Assembly (NCBI GenBank): GCA_947396885.1
Contig: OX377202.1
Coordinates: forward strand, 29,751,407 to 29,815,406
Length of the DNA: 64,000 bases
Direction: 5' to 3'
Origin: Heligmosomoides polygyrus polygyrus
Lineage: Eukaryota; Nematoda; Chromadorea; Rhabditida; Heligmosomidae
Within the stretch, counting starts at the first letter, position 1, and each line of letters starts with the position of its first letter. Shown here one piece after another: positions 21,294 through 31,146 of the stretch. The notes beneath the pieces are model-generated. The model was not told where the DNA came from and made no database searches. It saw only the letters and a program-made list of their open reading frames with translations. The position numbers were made by a program, and so were the translations under genes.

Positions 21294-21468
21294 CCAGGGG
21301 CCTGATTCATCAACGACTTACAGCAATTTAGCAAAGAAAATATCAGCCGAAATCCCTGATAGCGCGGTTTATCAAGCGACATGGTGAGCGATAAGCCGCG
21401 TTATCCGAGTTTTCCGCTGTGAATTCTCTGTTAAAGTTATGTATGTCGTTGATGAATCCAACCCCTGA
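21294..21468 (+). mobile_element. Palindromic MITE family P, copy 2
   Basis: The better preserved copy: GGGGCCTGATTCATCAACG at the left mirrors CGTTGATGAATCCAACCCC at the right, with inner GATAGCGCGGTTTATC / GATAAGCCGCGTTATC. It lies in direct orientation to the copy at 19917-20082. Confidence 0.75.
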
Positions 21469-21547
21469 AGGGTGATTTCTTCACAAATCTAGTTCATTGC
21501 AATGCTCGTATACTGCCCACGTTGGGACGACGGGTTGGATGGATCTC

Positions 21548-21935
21548 AAAGGGGAAGGGTCTGAAGCGTATGTCTGAACGGGCGGAGCGAGTCATATAGG
21601 GAGAATCCTCACCCATCAGTTACTATGAAAATGTGTTTATTTTTTGTCAAGTCGTTAAACCCAAATACTAGGGGGTCCTTGAAGTCACAACAGAGTACGG
21701 CTTATCAGGAGTTTGGGCCTGCGATGTCTCTGCCGGCAAGCGGTTTGGAGGGCAGTGGAAGTGGGGTTGATTCATGCAAGCAAGGTCGTGAGTTTGATTC
21801 TTGTGCGCTGCTGCGTTTTTGCATTTTTCGAATGACTTGTTGAGATTTGAGGGATCCTGACATCTGTACCACTTTCAGACATTTTGTGCTTAATTTTCCA
21901 GCTGTATGCTGTGGTATTCAACATGGTGATGTACA
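21548..21935 (+). repeat. Dispersed repeat Q, left (plus) copy
   Basis: About 390 bases reappear in reverse complement at 22425-22815. Shared words include GGGAAGGGTCTGAAGCGTA, GAGTCATATAGG, TGCCGGCAAGCGG, AGAAGTGGGGTTGATTCATG-type and TTGTGCGCTGCTGC. TGCCGGCAAGCGGTTTGG plus GTGAGTTTGATTC hint at a tRNA-related head, but this is uncertain. The local ORF (21625-21843) belongs to the repeat. Confidence 0.7.
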
Positions 21936-22424
21936 AATGTAATCAACACCGATGATACTCAGGTACAATATGCAAGCAGCACTGGGCACAATACGGGTAA
22001 CGTATAAAGGCTACAGGCTCCTCACATGGACCACTGACCTCGGGAAAAGCCCTGCTCGGATTTTCAAATGAGACGAGTATGCAACGTCGGAGGTGGTTAT
22101 CATTAGAAACGCGGTCTGTGGACCGCGCAAATTAACCTAAACGGCGTCGATACACTCTTTCCCTCATCTTTGTCTGTCACCTAGAAATCAGAGGTGTGCT
22201 AGAGGTTTTCTAAAACCTAACACCAACAATGTCCTCCGATGCTCGAGTGGTGATCCGCCCGCTCACGCTGAAGTGTGGCCCACCTTTAGACAAGGAACCT
22301 TTGAGAGAAGAAATCAAGCTGGCCGAACGCGGACGGCCACCATGCTGAGGGACTAAGGAGCACATTAACTTGATGTTGACGAAGACGCTGTGGTTAAAAA
22401 TCCGATCAGTAATAAACAAGTCGC

Positions 22425-22815
22425 AAGAAGGGTACTCTGCACAGCGTACAGCTGGCAAAAGCGCAGAAAACGTCTGAAAATGCTGTAGACGTCAGAATCT
22501 CCAAAATCTCAACCAGTCAGTCGAAATTCAAAAATGCCAAAAATGCAGCAGCGCACAAGAAGCAAACCTCGGACCTTCCTCGCATGAAGCAACCCCACTT
22601 CTATTGCGCTCCGAGCCGCTTGCCGGCAGGACATCGTGGGCCTACAAGACCCCCAAATTCGTGCGCCGTATTCCACTGTGATTTCAAGGACCCGCTACTC
22701 CTTCAATTTAACAACTTGGCAAAAGTAAACAAATTTTTATACCAATTGAGGGGTGAGGATTCTTCCTATATGACTCACTCCCTCGTTCGACCGTACGCTT
22801 CAGACCCTTCCCTTG
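22425..22815 (-). repeat. Dispersed repeat Q, right (minus) copy
   Basis: Mirror of 21548-21935 with moderate divergence, separated from it by 490 bp. Together they could form a long stem. ORFs in either arm have no recognisable product. Confidence 0.7.
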
Positions 22816-23559
22816 TCAGAGTGGGATCCTATAGAAATCTTTACGTCTTGAGTACTAAAAAAACTACCTAAAAAGCACTTAGAGCACACCTAGAGCGAAT
22901 TGAGTTGAAGGAATTGTAAGAGTAAAAGAGAACGAGGAATTGATAGCTATTTCGAAGGATAAAATGATAAAGGATAAAAAACTTTTATCTATCAGGCGGG
23001 TTAAAGAGACACATTTAGTAAAATGGAAGCATGAAATGTGCGATGAGGAGGCTCCCAACTCGTCACTGTGTAGTAACGGTAATAAAGGACAAACCCCATA
23101 TGTCAGAGCGGAGACGTCCTTGTAATAAGATCTTGAATGGAACATCTGACTATTCGAAGTGACGTCCCTCTCCTTTCCAGATGTGCCATGGTTTTTCTCG
23201 ATGTGCGAAAAACCGGCTGCCTCGTCGTACATCACGTACACCTCGTAAAGTCCTTCGAACACAACGATTCAATACTAGCAACCTGGTGCTGATAGTTTTG
23301 GCTTCTAGCTAGCTAGAACAAAGCGTAAGGCCATTACTACATACAAAGAAGGGTGAAAAATTATAAGAAATAAGCGAATGAATTTTTCTGTCGCTTTTTG
23401 AAAAATTGCAAAAAATTACCATACAGTTGGTTGGCTGCTTGTCTGTGTTTGCCAAGAAAAACTCCTGTGAAATAAGGAATCAACTTTAAACATTGACTTG
23501 CATGACTCGAATAGGCTCTACTTCCACCGACATACATACGTTGTCGTGCTGAGTCTGTG
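22816..23559. other. No gene recognised
   Basis: AT-rich DNA. A 127-codon minus ORF (22879-23262) shows no motif known to me and no splice context. Confidence 0.35.
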
Positions 23560-23790
23560 AGAGATTACTGCTCGTTTGTTTCGTTCCTCCGAATGCAGTA
23601 CAACGGCGTATTCACCTTGTAAATATATTGGAGCAATTGAGAAGATTCAGAATAATTTCACTGAAAAATCACTTGTCAGATACGGCGGATTTCTGCACTC
23701 TATCATACCAAGGTCTACAATTAGAAGCAAACTCCTCGATCTTCATTCATTGGAAACACATAGGATGCTGTAAGAGATGTTTACAGGGTT
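23560..23790 (+). pseudogene. CR1-type LINE remnant (C-terminal RT part)
   Basis: The frame at 23576-23773 contains STTAYSPCKYIGAIEKIQNN followed by FTEKSLVRYGG and SKLLDLHSLETHRM. This corresponds to the region after the reverse-transcriptase core in CR1-like LINEs (pattern ..W.P....I..IE.VQ..FT...; ..L..LE.RR). The downstream sequence is interrupted by stops. Old fragment. Confidence 0.5.
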
Positions 23791-24884
23791 TTTAGGATAA
23801 TGTCTGGAATGTGCGATGTTGATAGGGCAACATTCTACAGTTACATAGATAGCATCGAAGACGCGAGGCAGTGGGTATAAATTGACTTATCGAAGACCTA
23901 GGTCTACTATCCGAGCGCATTGATTTGTTGTAAGAGCTGGATATACGTATCTTTGAAAAGCGCGATAGTGTATTCGCCTCCTAATTTTCCTTCCTTCAAA
24001 CGAATGGCCTCTGATAAGACTCTCAGTTTTTAAGCGTTCACCGGCGCTGATTTTTACCTCTCAATTTTTACCTCAGTGAATTGTCTCGCTTTAACGCTAT
24101 CATTGTACAAAGCATTCTTTTAATGGTCAGCGTTGACGTTTGTGGTGGTTTCTAACATTCGTCTTAAACGGCGTGGTAAATTATTATATTATCATTAAAA
24201 TTAAGGTTGGGTTTTCTGAATCAAAATGAATTTCTACTGAACTCCTTAAATACCAACAGTAGTCATCAAATGCATTTAAGATGATCACTTCATGCATATG
24301 AGGTAAGATTTATTAGGTGGGTGCTCAACATGTTTCAGGGCCTCAAGAGCTCTGGTCATCTTACAATTAGAATGGTCATCTTATCTTGTTGAACACATTT
24401 GGAGACGTTTCTGTTCAGTGTTGGACCGTTGACAAATATCACCTTAAAGAGGACCATGTGTCGGTTGAACACGATGGCGCCACTGCTCTCTGTACGTTCA
24501 TCTGGTTGCTATAGACCTCTGTTTGGGAGAACTAGATTGACCAACATAATGTATTGAGCTCATAGTGTTCGAATTCATAAGCTGTTCACGACGCCCCTTC
24601 TGAACCCAGATCCAGTTGCTTATCGCACGTTTCTGACATGTGACGCAGTTGTACGTGAGCAGTTCACTAATACCGTCGCGAAACGTCTTTTGGTGTTTAT
24701 CAGGCCGTTTCTATAGACAGACGGTGCAGATGCGAAGCTGTTCCATTCTAATGTCATTCTCTGCACTTCCAGTTCCCGACAGATCGCACAAACCGAGCTT
24801 CACTGTTTATAGAGTTTGTATTCGAAAGGCACGTGAGCACAAAGCACGCAACTATCAATCGGCTGAGCAAGCCTTACAGGCGAT
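23791..24884. other. No gene recognised
   Basis: AT-rich. No repeat shared with the rest of the window and no exon that could be supported. Confidence 0.35.
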
Positions 24885-25195
24885 ATAAAGGGTGAAGAAC
24901 AGCGTTAGGCCTCTGTTATACTCCCGCGGGAGCATCCGCTGAACGTCCGCGGACTAATGGTGCACGGCGGAGGCGGGCGTGGCGGGCCGCGACGAGTGGC
25001 CCGGCGCGGGGTCCCGACGCGATTTCCGCCCATCCGCGGAAGCTCCCGCGGGAGTATAACATAGGCCATAGGCCTAACATAGTCAATCCCTAATTTGGAT
25101 GGCCAACTGCCTCCATGATACCTCAATTGACTTCTTCGAGGTATCGTGGAGGCAATTTGAATGCCTACCTTGAATATATATATATATATATACAG

Positions 25196-25239
<44 letters not shown>

Positions 25240-25378
25240 TCATACAAACAGTGACCTGTAACGTCAACCGATGGAAAACTGAGTGGTTTGTCCCCAGGTA
25301 AGTTTCGATCCTACATAAAGGAGTAAAGAATTTTTGAGCACCGGTCGCAACTCCTCTAACTGCACTACCACGCACCTA
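24885..25378 (-). repeat. SINE-1 copy, minus, with a nested element and a TA microsatellite
   Basis: The tail side begins at GGGTGAAGAACAGCGTTA. It is interrupted at 24904-25078 by a GC-rich inverted-repeat element, resumes with AGTCAATCCCTAATTTGG and TCGTGGAGGCAATTTGAATG, and is broken again by (TA)n (25177-25240). It ends with the tRNA-like head GCAACTCCTCTAACTGCAC. Strongly diverged. Confidence 0.6.
24904..25078. mobile_element. GC-rich inverted-repeat element
   Basis: The ends GTTAGGCCT / AGGCCTAAC and the longer inner arms TTATACTCCCGCGGGAGC (24916-24933) and its mirror (25042-25059) are inverted repeats. The core of about 100 bases is extremely GC-rich for this window (GGCGGAGGCGGGCGTGGCGG). 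The insertion splits a SINE-1 copy. No coding sequence. Confidence 0.7.
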
Positions 25379-25404
25379 CAGGCCGAATAAGGAATTGATA
25401 TAAA

Positions 25405-25691
25405 AAGGATAAAGAACGGCGTTACTCAATCCCTTTTGGGATGCGCCACGCATTCTACTTCTACGGGATGTCGCGGAGGCGATTTGAAGGCGTATTTGGC
25501 CATACAGCGACTTTTGGTGGCCAGCCGATGAACAATTCAGCGCTTTGTCCTTTCCGGACCAGTCTGGTACCAATTCACCGACCCAGGAGGGACGGAAGGC
25601 TTGGTTGGCCTGGGCGGGAAGTCCGAACCAGGAACATGGTATCGGGCGCAGGCGACAGTCGGCGCCTTCTCCGACTGCGCCACACGCGCCC
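25405..25691 (-). mobile_element. SINE-1, near full-length, minus
   Basis: Close to the reference copy in reverse orientation. Imperfect flanking repeats AAGGAATTGATATAAA (25389-25404) and AAGGAATCATATAAA (25692-25706) look like a target-site duplication. Confidence 0.8.
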
Positions 25692-25706
25692 AAGGAATCA
25701 TATAAA

Positions 25707-27529
25707 TATAAATTTACGTAATATGTCCTTCAATCGTGCCGTTGGAGAGTCTATGGCTTCACTCTGGTTGCAAGGATAGTGGCATTTGACCATCCGCCAA
25801 AAGGGTCGGTACTGAGCCTAGATGAGGCAGTGGCAGCAGCCGTCGCCTCCGAATCCAGGTGCCAGAGCTTCCATGTCCATTTTGTCTATCTCTAATAGAC
25901 ACTGGATCCGACGACGATTCGGATAATTAGGATCAATAGTTTTTTCAAATCCCGGTTAAAAGGTCTGTGCGAACAATGGGATTTTTGAAAAGGACGATTC
26001 AGATAGAAACGATTTTCACTTTAGAGGATTTTCGAATATTCTAGATAGCTGATTATGACTTTCAAGATTTAGGGCGCATGAACTCACAGAAGGTTTTAAA
26101 CTTCGCGATCATTTCGTTTACGCTGCATCTTAATCGTCATTCAATGTTTTAAGAAAGTCAGGGAAAGCATCACACAAACAAGGAATTCATTGATAATCCC
26201 GAGCAAAGTGCAAACTGACCACCACCAGTACTCCGTGACAGATTACAAACAGTGGTGCATCGCACACGGAAGTGGAACCTGAAGGTCGTTCTAGGTGCGT
26301 CACCTTGATCATAGAAAGGGCGGAACTAAAACGAACACCTCTCATATCGCACATCGGTCACGCAGCTGTTACGGAATGAACACAGCTCTCTCCATGGCAT
26401 CAGCGAACCATTTAGATAAGCCCATCCTGGAAACAGTCTTGATACTATTTTTTGACTTTTTATGGAACAATTCTTCTTGGATGCGGAGCTCAGGCATATG
26501 GCAGATACAGAACACTTCCACTGGCTGGCTTGCGCACAAGTTGGAAGTGTTCCGTATCTCTTTTGCGTTTGCCATGCTTCTTAATCGGTTTTGCAGTATT
26601 GCGCAGCGAAGAAAAACATTAAAGTGTCCCCAAACGACGAATCTTGATCTCCTGAAAGTACCCATTAATAAGAGCTCTCTTTCTGCAGAGGAAGCTTTTG
26701 ACGAGGACTACCGATCGTTTACGAGCTCAGGCAGTGTCGACTGTTAAAAAGAACGAGGAGTCTCCCCTATATGCTTTATTATAAGGCGCTTTGTCAGCAG
26801 GAAGCCATTTATCACTGTATCAAAAGGATTGGATCTGCATGAAGGTTTGTGCTTCTTAAACACAGTGCAATATTTTACGCTGACCTAGTAGATTTGTCAA
26901 GAAAGTTTAATACACATTATTACTTAGGTTTGGCTTCAACAGTCAAATCGCTATATGAACCAAACACTCACTCGAAATGTCTTCACATCGCATAAATGAG
27001 AGACGTCTCGAAGTGAGTGACGAATGTCGAGCTTTGAGCTTTAATTTTCTTCTTCACCAGGCGGTAACCTCGCCCCCTCCCCCCCCCCCCCCCCACCTCG
27101 AAGCATTTGCCGACGACCTTGCAGTACTCGTAAGGTGTTTATAGTCGTTTTGTGTTTTTATAGTGTCCAATCTGATCTGAGACTACTTCCTCATTGCGAT
27201 GGAAGAACCGGTTTCTAGGTCGAGTAGACTGTTTTGATTACTAATTATTTGAAAACGCTAGCTCGAGAAAAATAAGGTAGTTCTTCCAGTTTTCCAAATT
27301 AACCCGACAATTTTAATCGAAACATATGAAAAACGAAAGCCCCTTATATGTTACTGAGTGTGCGCAAATTATGGCCTTCAGCCAGAAGTTGCAGCAAGCG
27401 AAGTTCAGGGAAGTTCAGCTCGAAACTGTCTGACAGTTGAGAGGGCGATAGTCAGTGGGGCGTGAGAGGTGCTCCGTCGAGCTCACAAGGGGAAGACAGA
27501 AGGGTGCCACCGCACTTTGAGTTGAGATG
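25707..27529. other. No gene recognised
   Basis: Contains a C16 tract (27079-27094) and a 150-codon plus ORF (26295-26747) without recognisable motifs. The opposite strand is open over much of the same part. Neither can be called a gene. Confidence 0.35.
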
Positions 27530-27960
27530 TGCATCGCTGGATACGGCTTCGGACGCTGATTCCAAATACGTGCTACACATCTGCTAAGCGCTTCTATGGA
27601 TAGAGGTGTGGACCATTTTCAGTTTGCCTTCTTCACCCTCTGTCTGCGAGCGGAGTCCACTATCCACAAGAGGACGAGCTCAAGTAGGATGGAATCAGCG
27701 TCTAGATCCGAACGGTGATGGCACAGTGAATAGAGGAGAGGAGTGGTGAAATTGAGAGCCTGTGGCTCGATCCTCATGGAGAACAGCACTATTGTACTTC
27801 CCAAAGACCAATCACCACAATCTCCAGAAGCATACTATTTCATGTAAAATCGCAATGAAAAATGTCGCCAATAAAGAGGCCCTCTTCATAATTTTTCCGT
27901 CATTGGAGTCGCGAAAGTATGGTACTTGTTGGAAAAGTGCTATAGTACTCCAGAGGTGAA
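27530..27960 (-). repeat. Dispersed repeat family R, minus copy
   Basis: In reverse it carries TTTGGAATCAGCGTCCGAAG, GAAGGCAAACTGAAAATGG, GCGATTTTACATG and GAGTCGCGAAAG in the same order as 28060-28345. It is the inverted partner of that copy. Confidence 0.55.
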
Positions 27961-28059
27961 AAAGCTTCTCCTAAACACAGCCTAGAGAGCTCACTCAAAG
28001 TGCTGATCATTTACGAAACGATCGCTTCTAACTCTCGATGGTAAGGGTGCACTCATTTT

Positions 28060-28345
28060 CATTTCCATTCGCGTTTTCACATCCGGAGTCGTGAAAGCAC
28101 AATAGTATCCATCACTCCGGTTTTCCTCCTGGCGACCCGTCTCGTAGCGATTTTACATGGAGTGCTTTGGCTATTTCTTGGAAGCTCATACTTTTGTGAT
28201 TGACGGACTCTGCCCACAGACAAAGGGCTCAGAAGGCAAGCTGAAAATGACCCACGACTGTGTTCCCAGAGGTACTGGGCAGATATGAAACAGACGTTTG
28301 GAATCTGCGTGCAAAGCTGCATCCCAAAGTGTCACGGCGAGCTGG
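28060..28345 (+). repeat. Dispersed repeat family R, plus copy
   Basis: GGAGTCGTGAAAGC, GCGATTTTACATGG, CTTTTGTGATTGACGGACTC, GAAGGCAAGCTGAAAATG and CAGACGTTTGGAATCTGCGT follow in order. Member of the family seen at 2395, 3150 and 27530. The next 460 bases show nothing recognisable. Confidence 0.55.
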
Positions 28346-29175
28346 CACTCTTGCATTTCAAGTGGCCTAGGTGTAAATAACGGACTTTTAGGCAAAAGGT
28401 AAAAAGTTCGATGCGAGTTTTTAGCTCCTGCAAAGGTAGCGTAGATTTTTCTGGTGATGTTTTGGCAGCCGAACGATCTACTTGCTGCTGCACGAGCGGG
28501 GGGAAAGCTACAGGGAAGCTACCTGTATTCTGAAACTGTAATGGAAGAAAGTTGGACAGCGAGAAAGCCCAAGCCTGGATTGCAATTTAGGCGACAAGGA
28601 AAGTGAGGACACAACACGAGCATTATGTAGCGAGAATGTAATATACTTTGTTTAAACATGCGTTCTTGTGGAGCAGGCAAATGTGCATACATAGACCTTG
28701 TGATGCAACACCACTGTATGTTGCTACACTGCACCATCTACCTAAGTAAATAGGGACTAAGATCGAACATAAAGCGCGTGCTAGAGCTATGCTGGAAAAT
28801 TTACAAAATATTAGGTTGTCCGGAAGTTCTAAACGTTTTGAGTTACTATTGTTCATACGTCTATTGTTATGTAAAAATTCAACTTCGCATTAATGCTGCT
28901 TTCTGTACGGAATTTTTCGCTCTATCTGACTAAATAATTTATGTTTCAACGTTGTTTTATATTTCTGTTCTTGAATGGCTTATTGATGTATGTCAAAGGA
29001 GCAATTCCGAACGATATTTTATTTTCACTTCAAATTGGGACAATCTGCAGCCGAGACAGCTCGACAAATCAATCAAGTATGGGGGCCTAATAGTGTTGGA
29101 GAAAGCGCTGTGCGCCAGCGGATCAGTAAATTTCGGACCGCTCGGACACTGGGTCACCACGGGCCGCACAACCAG

Positions 29176-29514
29176 TTGCTATTGGGGTGAAAACCTGTTG
29201 CTACGTATATACATATATATACATATATATACATATGTATTTATAGGTAAATACGTAGTATATACCTACTTATATACGTATGCATATATATATATATATA
29301 TGTAGGTACGAGCTGGATATACGTGGATATATGGCTTCACAAGAATCGGGGGTGCGAAGGCGACTATCCTGAAACACTCTAGCAACAGGGGCCGACCCCT
29401 AAACCCACCCACAGGAGTGTCAACGGAGTGCAGGTAATCGCACCGGGCCCCCTCACCTGGCCAATCGGCGCAGCCCGCCACTCCCACTGCAACAGGTTTC
29501 CACCCCAATAGCAA
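29176..29514. mobile_element. Inverted-repeat element nested in mariner
   Basis: The 26-base ends (29176-29201 and 29489-29514) are mirror images with one mismatch, built on TTGCTATTGGGGTG and AACCTGTTGC. The interior has (TA)-rich palindromic DNA (29205-29320) then a GC-richer part. The mariner N-terminal frame is interrupted at this point. No clear target duplication. Confidence 0.7.
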
Positions 29515-29810
29515 GTGGATGTTCGGCCCGGGTTCAGCGAGTGCCAGAGCGGTGAAAACTAAACCATCCCGAACAGTTCGGGATCGCGGATGAGTAAATC
29601 GTCAACAAAAACGGAAGCTTTGAAACGCCTTCGGAAGGTGAAAAACTCGAAAAGTGGGTGCCCCACGGGTTGTGTTGGTGCCTCGTTTCTGATCTGTTCT
29701 TCTCTACTCTTATGCAACAAAACTGACCCGTTTTTGGATCGAATCATCACTTGTGATGAAAAGTGGATTCTGTGGGATAACAGGAAACGTTCCTGACAGT
29801 GGTTGGACGC

Positions 29811-30226
29811 GGGGAGCATGCGTTCTCTACACAACCTCGTCCGCCGCCCACTCCCCGTTGCGCCCGCGCCGCCCTATTTGGATAAGTTTGTGGCGCGCGA
29901 AAACCGCCCTGCAGTTTGTGAATCCATTATTTCACATGACGTCATCCAAAGGCCTCGGAAGAGACCAAAAGAAGGACCGAAGGATTAATACAATAATAAT
30001 ACCAACAGATACGGATTAATTCTACCTGTTTGTAAAATTAAGATAAAATAATCGACGAACGGCATCCAGTGCAAGACAGCAATCAGAGCGAGGTTAAAAA
30101 CTGCAAAGGTGTTGTGGAGCCCTATTTTAACGCACCCGGAAATCTTCTTCACGATGAACACTTGTCGCGCCCCTTGTCTGCCCCTTTCTGAGGGCGGTGT
30201 AGGGTAGTAGGGTACGACTCTCCGCC
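29811..30226. mobile_element. 416-bp insertion in mariner with 9-bp TSD
   Basis: GTTGGACGC occurs at 29802-29810 and 30227-30235, exactly where the mariner reading WLDA...(D)EPPRHFPK is interrupted and resumed. The ends GGGGAGCATGCG and (reverse) GGCGGAGAGTCG are only weakly similar. A 9-bp duplication is typical of Mutator-like elements, but the class is not certain. Confidence 0.6.
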
Positions 30227-31146
30227 GTTGGACGCCGACGAACCTCCTAGGCATTTCCCAAAGGCGGGCCTCCACCAGAAAAGGTAATGGTCACTGTGTG
30301 GTGGTCGACGGCTGGTGTGATCCATTACAACTTTTTGGCAACAGGTTAAGCGATCGCAGCAGAGTCCAGTACTGTAAGGAAATTGACGAATTGCACCAAA
30401 AATTGCGTCAACTTCAGCCAGCATTGGTCAACAGGAGAGGCCCGATTCTTTTGCACGATAGCGCCCACCCACAGGTGCTACAAATTGAAAATCAAATTGC
30501 TCGAAAATTAAAAGGTTTGGGGTTAAAGTTCTGCCTAACGCGCCATATTCTCCAGACCTCTCACGGACCGACCACCACCTTTTCAAAAACGTTCACAACT
30601 TTCTCGCTAAAAAACCTTCATCAATCCGGACTAAGCCAAAAAAGCTTTTGTAGATTTTATCGAATCCCATCCACCTAAATTTTTCGCATTTTTTTTGGAA
30701 TAAGTAGACTGGTATCCCATTGGCAAAAGTGTGCTGATTCGAGTGGTGCTTAGCTCGACTAAATACGATGAGATTTAGGTAGCTGTGGTAGATCAAAAGG
30801 AAGAAGTCAAAACGCTGAGAACTTTCCGGACAACCTAATAATAGAAAGACGAACCTTACGCTCGGCGTAAGTTGTATTTCAAAAGTCCTGCGGACTAATG
30901 TCCTCTCGGCTCGGGTAACGTCAAAGGCTAACCTCGCTGAACTTTTAAATCCTGTAACTACTGTACTGGAATACTCGATAAAAAACACTTCCCATGCTGG
31001 AATAAAGGGAAAGGATAAAGCATAAAGTACGGCGTTTGGGATGCACCACGCATTCTACTTCCACGGGATGTCGTGGAGGCGAGTTGAATGCGTATTTGGC
31101 CATACAATGAATTGCGGTGGCCAGCCGATGAACAAGTCAGTGCTTT

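Larger units (their letters stand above)
28811..30838 (+). mobile_element. mariner element with both TIRs, carrying two insertions
   Basis: Terminal repeats TTAGGTTGTCCGGAAGTTCT (28811-28830) and the mirror ending at 30838 (AGAACTTTCCGGACAACCTAA side) are flanked by TA on both sides, the mariner target. Transposase pieces: MSKEQFRTIFYFHFKLGQSA (N-terminal) at 28990; KTDPFLDRIITCDEKWILWD (first D) at about 29722-29781; HQKKVMVTVWWSTAGVIHYN near 30270-30330; and a decayed second-D part (PILLHDSAHPQV) at 30442-30477. Frameshifts and stops make it dead. Its 2028 bp exceeds the roughly 1.3 kb expected because of the insertions at 29176-29514 and 29811-30226. Confidence 0.85.
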
